Shown here piece by piece: positions 20,471-30,700 of a stretch of DNA of 64,000 nucleotides. Made by a program: the position numbers and the translations under genes. Source of the DNA: Closterium sp. NIES-65 (Eukaryota; Streptophyta; Zygnematophyceae; Desmidiales; Closteriaceae); contig CANXME010002659.1 in the NCBI GenBank assembly GCA_948144175.1, positions 1-64,000 on the forward strand. Reading direction: 5' to 3'. Each line of letters opens with the position of its first letter. Within the stretch, counting starts at the first letter, position 1. The notes under the pieces are model-generated. The model made no database searches, was not told the DNA's origin, and saw nothing but the letters and a program-made list of their open reading frames with translations.

Positions 20471-23400
20471 TTAGCGTCGCCCACTGCAACAAGTCGGCTG
20501 TACCTCCCGTACACCCAACCACGAAGTCGGCTCCGCCCAAGCGAGGACGGGGCCAACAACAACTCCCGTTGACAGGCCCAACTGGAGACAGAGCCTGTGG
20601 TGGTCACAAGGTGGAAATGCCTCGGTGAAGATGTCTGAAGTGTTGGCCACTGAGGCCACAAAGTCCAAGCATGCATGGTTGCGTCGCTGCAACTCTCGCA
20701 TCAGAAAGTACCTGACGTCGATGTGCTTCACTCTGCCCTCAAGTCGAGGCTCTCGATACAAGAGAATCATGGCCTTGTTGTCAACGAACAAGGTCGGTGC
20801 AGAGCGAGGCAGCTCACCAAGGTCGGTGAGTAAGAAAGTCAACCAGCGAAGCTCCTGCGCAGCCATGACACCGGCGTAGATCTCAGCCTCAGCATCGGAG
20901 GTAGCCACAAACGACGACCGCCACGACACAGCTCCAGCACCCAAGCTGAAACAGTACCCCTGAGTCGACCGCTGGGTCTCCATGTCGTCGACGTAAGAAG
21001 AGTCACTGTAACTGGTCAACACAAATGGCTCTCTCCCTCCAAGCACAAGTCCTAAGCCCGATGTAGTCGCCTGGTACTTCGCCACCCTCACAGCCGCTGT
21101 CCAGTGAATTGGACGGCGTCTCCCAGTCGCAGCAAAGCGAGAAAGGACGCTGGGGGTAAAGGCGAGGTATCATCAGGTACATGATGCAGCCCACAAGCTT
21201 TGCGTAGGGACCACAAGACTCAAAGGGCTCGTCAGGAAAAGGGCCAGTGAGTCTGTGGTCAACTGCAAGAGGAGTGGGCTGTGTGGTGGAGTGCTAAAGC
21301 CCGAACTGCCGAAGGACCTGCTGCACCATGTGTGACTGTGAGAAAGTAATGGTGCGAGCAGCTCTGTCCCTGGTGATATGCAAGCCAAGGTAGCGGCGGA
21401 TTTCACCCAGGTCAAAGCACGTGTGTCTCTTTTGCAGTTCGGACTTCACCTCAGACTGAGCAACCTTGTCTGCTGTAGCGAAGACCAAATCATCGACGTA
21501 GACAAGGAGAAAGAAAGGAGTGGAGCCTCTGCGAACAAACAGTAACGGGTCGGCGGAGGAAGGGCGGAAACCGAGGTCAGTCAGAGTGGTGCATAGCGTG
21601 TTGTGCCATTCTCGGGGCGCCTGGCGAAGACCGTAGACTGGTCGTCTCAGGCTCCATTGGGTCCCAGGAAACCAGGAGGACGCCGCAGCTACATCTCTTC
21701 CTGAAGGCAACCCTGAAGAAAGGCAGTGGAGAAGTCGGGGGAGTGCTGCTCGTAGTTTCGCTGTGCTGTTGCGTGAATTAACACTTGAAGAGTAGTCATC
21801 TTCGGGGTCGGAGTGAAAGTCTAAAAGAAGTCAACTCCCTCACTCTGGCTGAAGCCCCTAGCCACGTAGCGCGCCTTGAAGACCGGCAGTGATTCAGGTG
21901 GCCACTTCACCTTGAAGATCCACATGCCATCGACCACGTTCGCCCGGGGAGGGGGAACTTTGTCGATGTAGGTGCCTGTGGATCTCCAAGACGCCATCGC
22001 TGAGTCCATAGCCGCTTTCCACTGAGAGTCCCACATCCCTGACAGTGCCTTCGGTACGTGCGAGGAGTCGGTATGTCAAGGGCGTCGGGGCCTCCCTCAG
22101 GGGAAACAGCATGGGCACAGAGAGAGGGGGAAGCGGATGCCAAGAACTTCAGTTTAAACCGCATGTCCTATAGGACGTTACAACCAAAGGCAAACTCACC
22201 CCTGGCGGACAGAGGACGGATAGGAGGAGCAGCCACCACGCGGGTGGCGTAGTCAAGGCAGCGGGTGGCGGCAAAGTCAGTGACATCAGCAGTAAGAGCC
22301 AAGACAGACGATGGAGAGGTACGAGGGTCTGTGACAAGAGAGGCGAGGATATGTGTAACAACAGGGCGAGCAACGCGGTAGTAGTCAGTGATAGGGTGAG
22401 AGGAGACAGTGAAAGACGACTTTGGAGGTGGCGGGAGAACAGACACAGTTGGAGAACGACGAGGACTAGAACGCAACAAGACAGTTTGGAGGTCGTCAAA
22501 AGGAGACGATGGATGAGCACGCGGAGGACAACGAGTGGTCTAGTCGTGCAGGACAAAAGGAGGAGAGAAAACAACCAGATCCAAGTTTGGAGGAGGAAAC
22601 GTAGGACTGTACACGGTAGGAGACTCTTAGCAGACATGAGGAGAGGAGGGAAGACCAAGGGCCTGAAGGCCACTCACAGGAGGAAACAGCTGCTGCAATT
22701 GTGGCGACTGCTGCTGCTACTGCTGCCGCTGCTCCTGCTACATCTCGTGCTGCTCCTACTGCTCAAGCTGCTACAGATCACGCCTCTCTTGCTCCGACCG
22801 CTCCTGCTCCTCGTGCTCAAGCCGGCGAAAAGCCTAGATACACGTGTCGTAGCGGTGGGGAGGCGCACTGGGCACTGTAGTAGTAGTGCCTCCAGCTCCT
22901 GTCTCCTCATAACATTGCACCTCCGGTGCTAGCACCTCTTGCTCCAGCACCCCTAGAACCACGAACTCCAGGGTCAGTAACCACTACTCTAGCACCTCCC
23001 AAGCTAGCCCTCTAGTGCCAGCACCTCCAGCTCCAGCACCTTCTGAACTAGCACCTCCAGTGCCAACACCTCCAGCTCCAGCACCCCCAGAACGGGCACC
23101 CCCACAACGAGCACCTCCGGTGCCATAACCTCCATCTCTAACACCCCTTGAGTCCACTGTAACCTGTCGCAGTAGTGCCGAAGGCTGCTGAGGTGCTGGA
23201 GGTGATGACACACGAGGAGGACTGTGGGGAGGCGGACGGCACATGACGTTCTACCGAGGGGAGAGGGGTAGCGTGAAACACTGGTAACGGGGCAGGACCA
23301 GGGGGGTGCGGGGTACTGGAGGAACGGGAGTAGGAGGAGTGGGGTGAGGAAACGGGGAGCGGGGGGGACCGGTAGACCTCGACAGGGGTACCAGGTGTAG

Positions 23401-23640
23401 TAGGACACGGACTTGTCAAAGGTGATGTCATGGGAGTCAAGGAACCGGTGGAGGGACGGGTGGTAAAACGCAAAGTCAGTAGCGGCCACTAGGAAACCAA
23501 GGAAGACACAGTGAATGGCGCGAGCTGAGACCTTACCCGCAGAGGTGTCGCGGACAAGCGCAAGGCAACTTGAGACATGAAACTTCGACGCAACACCGTC
23601 GCCGCTAGTAGAGGCCACTCGCATTGGAAAGTACGTGCGA
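20471..23640 (-). pseudogene. M pol remnant: integrase tail, spacer, RT and RNase H
   Basis: Reading leftward, about 23640-23270 gives the integrase tail (KVSARAIHCVFLGF...AFYHPS). 23250-22150 is a degenerate spacer. 22118-21821 is the RT start (ASWRSTGTYIDKVPPP, WIFKVKWPP). 21710-21294 has SLRRPVYGLRQAPREW, LLVYVDDLVFATAD and SQSHMVQQVL. 21091-20600 is RNase H (YSDSSYVDD, EAEIYAG, FVDNKAMI). Several stops and frameshifts break it. It is more diverged than A, D, F, I or K. Confidence 0.85.
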
Positions 23641-23724
23641 CAGTAGGGGCTGGAGTACGGATGGCGGTGGGATGTATGCAGCCGTGCAGGTCGTCCGGCA
23701 GGCAAGAACGCGGGCAATAGGTGC

Positions 23725-23975
23725 AGCCTGCGGGGTGCGCTACCTGCGGGGCACAATACCTGCGGGGCGCGCTACCTGTGGGGCGCGCTACCTGCGGGGT
23801 GCGATACCTGTGGGGCGCGCGGCCTACGGGGCGCACTGCTTGTGGAGCGCACTGTCTGCATGGCGCGCAGCCTAAGGCAGTGCGCGGCAGCCTAAGGCAG
23901 AGCGCGGGGCAGCCTAAGGCAGAGCGCGGGACAGCCTACGGCAGAGAACGGGGCAGTGTAAGGCAGAGCGCGGGG
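23725..23975 (-). repeat. M leader minisatellite, split by C
   Basis: About 19-bp units of GCGCTACCTGCGGGGC type are followed by GGCAGAGCGCGGGGCAGCC type units. The phrase AGCGCGGGGCAG reappears at about 47989-48000 on the far side of C, which supports one leader cut by the C insertion. Confidence 0.7.
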
Positions 23976-24108
23976 TGTCAAACTATAATGCTGCTTATGT
24001 TGTGTAGGCTGTAATGGGGTAGCCTATATGGGGTACAACCCAATTAGGGTTAGCACTTGTACTCAGTTTGAACTCAATGCAATCATTCTTGCTCGTTAGT
24101 TTCTGACA
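23976..24108 (+). repeat. C 5' LTR, 133 bp
   Basis: TGTCAAACTATAATG to TTTCTGACA. The central GTAGGCTGTAATGGGGTAGC and ATATGGGGTAC blocks are shared with the LTRs of A, D, F and I. Confidence 0.82.
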
Positions 24109-24150
24109 TGGTTTTAGAGCAGTAGGTCCGTAGGACCTTTTTTTTTTCGG
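24109..24150 (+). promoter_or_regulatory. C primer-binding site and adjacent hairpin with T-run
   Basis: TGGTTTTAGAGC is followed by AGGTCC-GTA-GGACCT, a perfect 6-bp hairpin, and then eight or more T. The position equals the GGTCCT/AGGACC hairpin of D, F and K. Confidence 0.7.
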
Positions 24151-24179
24151 GCCCACCATTACCTAGTGACCGACTGCAG

Positions 24180-24840
24180 TTACCGCGTTATCCCACGCCT
24201 TGCCCTGCACTGCGCCGTTAGCGCGCGCCCTGCCCTGCCCTACCTTACGTCACACTGCCCGTGTATGCCCTGCCGTGCCCCGCGTCGCGCTGCCCCGCGC
24301 ACGCCCTGCCCTGCCCCGCGTCGCGCTGCCCTGCGCACGCCCTGCCTGCCCCGCGTCGCGCTGCCCCGTGCACGCCATGCCCTGCCCCGTGTCGCGCTGC
24401 CCCGCGCACGCCCTGCCCTGCCCTGCGTCGCGCTGCCCCGCGCATGCCCTGCCCTGCCCGCGTCCTGCTGCAGCCGGCGCACGCCCTGCCTTTCCCCGCA
24501 TCGCGCTGCTCCGCGCACGCTCTGCCGTGCCCGCATCTTGCTGCAGCCCGCGCCCTGCTTCCCTATGCGTCGCGCCCTGCTGCAGCCCACACGTCACGCC
24601 CTTCTGCCCTGCGCGTCGCGCCCTACGGCAGCCCGCGTGTCGCGCTCTGCCGCCCCGCGCGTCGCGCTCTACTGCAGCCCGCACATCGCACCCCGCTGCC
24701 CCGCGCGTCGCGCCCTGCTGTAGCCCGTGTGTCGTGCCCTGCTGCCCCGTGCGTCGCGCCCTGCTGCAGCCCGCACGTCGCGCCCTGCTGCCCTGCACAG
24801 CACGCGCCCTGCTGCCCGCGCCACCCAGGACGAGCCGCGC
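24180..24840 (+). repeat. C leader minisatellite
   Basis: About 37-bp units of CGCACGCCCTGCCCTGCCCC and CGCGTCGCGCTGC type. Cys/Pro/Ala-rich frames here are translated repeat. Confidence 0.8.
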
Positions 24841-25049
24841 CGCCCAACCCAGGCTGCCTTGCTCAACCCGATCCGCCCTGCTGCTCGTGCTACTGCTGCT
24901 GGTGGTGGAGGTGCTCCTAGGAGTCCTGGAGGTGCTGCAGCCTAGCCTCACCGAGCCGCTCTACTGCTCTTACTGCTGCTACTGCTGCTCGTGCTACTGC
25001 CTTCCCTCCGTACTGCCCTACTGTTCGCGCCTCCTTGCTTGCCCGCTAT

Positions 25050-25560
25050 GACTTCACTTCGTAGTAGCGGTGGGAGTGGTGACGGCGGTGGTGGCGGCAG
25101 TGGGAGTGGTGGCGGCCGTAGTAGTAGTTGCTGTGGAGCTGTTCGGTGAGGATTTTCTGGCAGTGGCCAGATGCAGCTGCAGCGGCGTCCGCGCGAGACC
25201 CTTACGCCCCAGCAGCTTCGCGAGTGGTACGCCAGTAGGTGTGGTGGCGGCGGCCGTAGTAGCTAGTAGCGGTCGCGGTGGAGCTGTTCAGTGCGGAGTT
25301 TCTGGCGGTGGCCAGATACAGCTGCAGCGGCGTCCGCGAGAGACCCTTTCGCCCCAGTAGCTTGGTGAGTGGTACACTCAGAGTGGGGGGACTTGAAGTA
25401 CAGTCCGCTGCCCATACGTCACTCGCACAGGTGATCGGGCTGGTCAGACTTGCGGGATAGTTGGTCACACACAGGCTCGCTGCTTCACCTGTCTGAGCGA
25501 CGCGTGTAGTGTTTGGCGATGAGGCTGAGCTCCCCCTCCGGCTAGAGCTAATTTGCTTAA
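25050..25560 (+). pseudogene. C gag remnant with tandem duplication of the zinc-knuckle approach
   Basis: Gag has lost its N-terminal part. A Gly/Ser tract is followed by CAGCTGCAGCGGCGTCCGCG and CCCCAGCAGCTTCGCGAGTG (reads PQQLREWY). The same 95-bp block is repeated at about 25270-25370 with an in-frame TAG. It lies directly before the protease segment. Confidence 0.65.
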
Positions 25561-25564
25561 GACT

Positions 25565-26560
25565 ATGATACTATCCTCACTGCCATGTATGCTTTGACTA
25601 TTAGTACTCAGGGTGACTATTACCTGTGTGTGCCGCCCGACCCTGGTATAGTGGCTGCTGCTTTACGTGCTGGTGAGTCTGCTCTAGGTGTTGGTGACTC
25701 TGCTCTAGGTACTGGTGAGTCTGCTCTAGGTGCTGGTGACTCTGCTCTAGGTGCTAGTGAGTCTGCTCTAGGTGCTGGTGAGTCTGCTCTTTGTGGTACT
25801 ACACCTACTGAGGCCTTGCACACCTTCTCGTATGACTCAGGTGCTTCCCGCTGCTTCTTTCGCGACATCACCACAGTCACACCACTCGCGGCACCGGTTG
25901 CAGTCTCTTTGGGTGACCCCTCTGGGGGACCGGTTCGTGCACGTTCCTCCACTGCTCTTCCGTGTCCAGCGGTTTTGTCTTGCTCACTGTCAGGTCTTCA
26001 CCTCCCATCGTTCTCTACGAACTTGGTGAGTAACGCCGCCCTTCAGGATGCTTGGGTTGATACCTTTATCCCAGGAGGATAGCGTGTGGCGATCTGCACG
26101 TGTGCACGCATGGGCCGTCACCTGGCCACGTTCATCCGTCGGCATGGGTCGAGCCTGTACACACTGACTACTGAGCCTCCTCAGGTAGCTGCGTCTGCGT
26201 CCGTGTCAGGTCAGCTAGCAGCCCCCTGTTCGTGTCACCTCCTATCACACCAGACTCTCCTTTGGCACCACGGCCTAGGTCACCCCTCCATGGCACGCCT
26301 CCGTGGCATGCACTCCCGCCTCCTTGTCTCTGGTCTTCCCAGGTCTCTGCCTCCCCTCCCACGCTCGCCTGCCCCTCCCTGCCTTCCATGTGTTGAGGGG
26401 AAGCAGCGCGTCGTTCCTCACTCCTCCTTGTTTCCCCCAACGATTGCTCCCCTGCAGACTCTCCACATGGACGTGTGGGGCCCAGCCCGCGTCCAGGGAC
26501 AGGGCCGCGAGCGATACTTTCTGCTGGTTGTTTACGACTACTCGCCTTACACCACGGTCT
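25565..26560 (+). pseudogene. C pol part 1: protease and N-terminal integrase
   Basis: AMYALTISTQGDYYLCVPPD leads into a GxSALGAGD repeat, protease FSYDSGASRCFFRD, then an in-frame TAG near 26081. HLLSHQTLLWHHGLGHPSMA and CLPCVEG give the integrase HHCC ligands, and LHMDVWGPA the first catalytic Asp. It is cut by B at YSPYTTV. The missing continuation begins at 38303. Confidence 0.85.
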
Positions 26561-26571
26561 TGTCAGAATAT
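26561..26571 (+). repeat. B 5' LTR, first 11 bp
   Basis: TGTCAGAATAT, separated from the rest (34083-34299) by element A. Confidence 0.88.
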
Positions 26572-26702
26572 TGTCAGAATATTATAGCTTACTTATTTGT
26601 GTAGGCTATAGTGGGGTATCCCATAGGGGGTACAACCCAACTAGGGTTTCCTATTTGTACTCACTTCATTCATAGTCATTTCATTCACGTTCCTTTTTCA
26701 CA
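26572..26702 (+). repeat. A 5' LTR, 131 bp
   Basis: TGTCAGAATATTATAGC to CTTTTTCACA. The only difference from the 3' LTR is GGTACAACCC against GGTACAGCCC. Confidence 0.93.
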
Positions 26703-26800
26703 TGGAATCAGAGCAGGTCCCATCCTAGGGACTGTTCTTTAGGGCCCACCGAAGCGCGCCCGAGGCGCGCGCCTTTTTTTTTAGCGACCCTCCGAGTCGC
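26703..26800 (+). promoter_or_regulatory. A primer-binding site and leader hairpins
   Basis: TGGAATCAGAGC is followed by GTCCC-ATCCTA-GGGAC, then GGGCCC, GCGCGCC-CGA-GGCGCGC with a T-run, and an imperfect GCGAC...GTCGC hairpin. The order is the same as in D and F. Confidence 0.72.
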
Positions 26801-26809
26801 CCTTTTCCT

Positions 26810-27690
26810 TCGCGGCCCCGCCGCCCTACTTCGCGGCCCGACCGCCGCCCTACTCGCGGCCCAGCCGCCGCCCTACCTTAGCGGCCCACCCGCCGCCCTT
26901 GCTAGCGGCCCCGCCGTCCCGTCGCGGCCCCGCCACCCAGTCGCGGCCCCGCTACCCCTACGCGCGGCCCCGCCACTCCGTAGCGGCCCCACCACCCCTT
27001 CGAGCGGCCCCGCCCCTCCGTCGCGGCCCCGCCACTCCGTCGCGGCCCCGCCACCCCTTTCGAGCGGCCCCGCCACTCCGTCGCGGCCCCGCCACTCCGT
27101 CGCGGCCCCGCCACCCAGTCGCGGCCCCGCTACCTCCTCGCGCGGCCCCGCCACTTCGTCGCGGCCCCGCCACCCCTTCGAGCGGCCCCACCACTCTGTC
27201 GCGGCCCACCCGCCGCCCTACCTGCGGCCGTCCCGCCGCCCTACCTGCGGCCTCCCCGCCGCCCTACCTGCGGCCGTCCGCCGCCCTAACTGCGGCCGTC
27301 CCGCCGCCCTACCTGCGGCCTACCCGCCGCCCTACCTGCGGCCCGCCCGGCCGCCCTACCTACGCGGCCCAGCGGCAGCCGAGCAGCCGAGCCGCCCAGG
27401 AGCCGCCGAGCCGCCCAGCAGCAGCCGAGCCGCCTAGCAGCAGCCGAGCCGCCCGGAGCAGCCGAGCCGCCCAGGAGCCGCCGAGCCGCCCAGCAGCAGC
27501 CGAGCCGCCCAGCAGCCGCCGAGCCGCCCGGAGCAGCCGAGCCGCCCAGGAGCCGCCGAGCCGCCCAGCAGCAGCCGAGCCGCCCAGCAGCAGCCAAGCC
27601 GTCCGGAGCCGCCGAGCCGCCCAGCAGCAGCCGAGCCGCCCGGGAGCTGAGCCGCCCAGCAGCCTAGCGGCCGTGTCGCCAGGCGACCTT
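26810..27690 (+). repeat. A leader minisatellites
   Basis: 26810-27200 repeats CGCGGCCCCGCCACnC units and 27205-27360 CCGCCCTACCTGCGGCC units. 27365-27660 repeats GAGCCGCCCAGCAGCAGCC units. All are GC-rich and lie before gag. Confidence 0.85.
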
Positions 27691-27787
27691 CCTCCCGAGC
27701 CGCCCGACCTGCCCTGCCCGGTGAGCACTGCACTGCAGTCACTGCGTACCCTTCCCCTACTGCTTGCACCGCTCCACTGTCGTCGTC

Positions 27788-30700
27788 ATGGCTACACCCA
27801 GTGTCCTCGCTTTTGACGCTGAGGGTCGAGCCATTGACTTTGAGGTCTGGCTCGACGACCTGCAGCTGTTTTTACAGTGCGACAGGGCCGACGGTCGGTC
27901 TCTCTTTGACCTCACCTCTGGCGCCGTCTTTGCCCCTGCTGCTGATGCTGACGCCACTGTTCGCTCTCAGTGGGCCACGCGCGATGCTGCTGCACGTCTT
28001 GCTGTGCGTCGCCACCTGCCTACCGCTGAGCGCGCGCACTTTAGCCAGTACAAGAGTGCTCAGACCTTGTACGACGCTGTAGTTGCGCGCTACTCCTCCC
28101 CTGCCACTGCTGCACTGAGCCGCCTCATGCTCCCCTTCCTCTTCCCTGACCTTGCCGCCTTTCCCACTGTCGCTGATCTCATCACGCACCTCCGCACTAG
28201 TGACACTCGCTACCGCGCTGCGCTTCCTGCTGACTTCTGCGCCAAGAACCCCCCCCCCATGTACATCACTCTCTACTTCTTAGTCACTCGCCTCCCTGAC
28301 TCCCTTCGTGTAGTCCGGGACCACTTCCTCGCGGTCTGTCCCACCACCCTCACAGTCGACAGCCTCGAGAAGGCCCTCCTTGCAGCAGAGAAGAGCATAG
28401 TTGCTGTAGGAGCCTCTCGAGGTGACCCCCGCGCCCCCATCTTTGAGGGGTGTTCTCCTTCCCCTCTCCTGCCCTCTGTCGCCTCTGCCGCTGCGGCCGA
28501 CCTCGTTGGTCTTGAGTCGGTCGGTGCGGCGTCTGCCTCTAGCGGGAGACGCCGCTCTGGCAAGGGCAAGGGGGGCAAGGGAGCGGGTGGGACCAGTGGG
28601 GGCGGTGGCGGTGGAGGTGGAGGCGGCCGAGGGAGTGGGGGTGGCGGTGGAGGTGGTAGCGGGGGTGGGGGTGCTAGTGGCGGCAGTGGAGGCGGGAGTG
28701 GCGGCGGCAGTGGCGGTGGTAGCGGAGGTGGCGGAGGTGGCGGCGGTGGAGGCGGAGGCGGGGGCGGTGGAGGCGGAGGCGGGGGTGGCGGAGGTGGAGG
28801 TGGTCGGAGTGGAGCTTCGCAGCGGAGCGGCACTGGTGGCGGTCAGCGCCAGCAGCAGCAGCAGCAGCAGCAGCGTTCTCGCGACGTCCCCACCCCTCAG
28901 CAGCTCCGTGAGTGGTACACGCAGCGTCAGCGCGGTGGGGGTTTTGGTCCCTGCACCTACGTTCTCCGCACTGGCGACCGCACTGGAGAGCAGTGTGGGG
29001 GTGCCCACCCCGCCCAGCGTTGCTTTGGCCGCCTGACGGACGCTTGGCGTCAGCAGTTCCCGGAGGCCGCGGAGATCCCCCGCTGGGGAGAGCTGTCTAG
29101 GGCTGGTGTAGCTATCTTTGATCTTGATTTTGATGCTATCCTTGCTGCCATGTATACTGTGACCATTAGTGATGAGGGTGACTGTTACCGGTGTTTCCCG
29201 CCCGACCCGGGCATTGGTACTGCTGCTCCAGGTACCGGTGAGGCTTCTGCTCTAGGTGCCAGTGCGTCTGTGCTCTCAGGTGCTAGTGAGACTGCTCTCT
29301 CAGGTACTAGTGCGTCTGCGCTCTCAGGTACTGCGTCGGCTTCGGCCTCCCACACCTTCACTCTTGACTCTGGAGCGTCTCGCTCTGTCTTTCGGGACCG
29401 CACCACACTTACGTCGCTTAGTCGGCCGGTTGAGGTTTCCCTGGCTGACCCCTCTGGGGGTCCTGTCCTGTCTCAGCTCTCCACAGTCCTCCCGTGTCCG
29501 GCGGCTCACTCTGGCACCCTGACTGGTCTCTACCTCCCCTCGTTCTCTACGAACTTGGTGAGTGGTGCTGACCTACAGGATGCGGGAGTCCACCAGTTCA
29601 CCCCTGCTCGTCAGCGAGTGACGCACTGCACAGAGGCTAGCACGGGTCGTCACCTGGCTACGTTTACACGTCAGCCAGGGTCGAGCCTGTACACACTGAC
29701 CACTGCTTCTCCTCCAGGTGCTGAGTCTGGTAGAGTCCCTTCGTCTGGTCAGGTATTTGCTGCAGCGTCCAGGTCTGGTCCTGAGTCTGCCCCCTGTTCG
29801 TGTCGCCGTCTGTCTCACGAGACCCTCCTCTGGCACCACCGCCTTGGCCACCCCTCTCTGCTTCAGCTCAGAGGCATGGCCTCCCGTCTTCTTGTGTCTG
29901 GTCTCCCCCGGTCTCTACCCCCCCTTCCTCAGGGCCCTGGCCCTGCCTGTGTCCCCTGTGTCGAGGGGCGTCAGCGTGCTGCCCCTCACTCCTCCCAGTT
30001 TCCTCCGACGCTCCGTTGCAGACGCTTCACATGGACGTGTGGGGCCCTGCCCGCGTCCGTGGACTCGGTCACGAGCGCTACTTCCTGTTGGTGGTTGACG
30101 ACTACTCGCGTTACACCACAGTCTTCCCCTTGCGCAGCAAGGGTGATGTCACTGAGGTGCTGATCGACTGGATCCGCGCAGCTCGTCTCCAGCTCAGGCA
30201 GAGCTTTGGCTCGGACTTTCCTGTGTTGCGTCTGCACTCGGACAGAGGCGGAGAGTTCTCCTCTGGCCTTCTGCGTGCCTACTGTCGTGCGCGAGGCATC
30301 CGCCAGACCTTCACACTTCCGGACTCCCCGCAGCAAAATGGGATTGCAGAGCGCCGCATTGGCATGGTCATGGACGTCGCTCGTACGTCCATGATGCATG
30401 CGGCTGCCCCCCATTTTCTGTGGCCGTTTGCGGTCAGGTACGCAGCGCATCAGATCAACCTCCACCCCAGGGTCTCCAGGCCGGATACCTCCCCAGCCCT
30501 GCTGTGGACGGGGAAGGTTGGCGATGCGTCGGCGTTCCGGGTCTGGGGATCTCGGGCGTTTGTCCGCGACTTGTCTGCGGACAAGCTGTCCCCTCGCGCT
30601 GCTCCCTGCGTCTTCCTGGGGTTCCCCCCCGACGCCCCTGGGTGGCAGTTCTACCACCCCACCTCTCGACGTGTTCTGTCCTCCCAGGACGTCACGTTCG

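Noticed and set aside
26156..27154. Minus-strand Gly/Arg/Ala-rich frames in element leaders (also at 41309-42330 and 27286-27769)
   Set aside because: They are leader minisatellites in antisense. No conserved domain and no consistent start.
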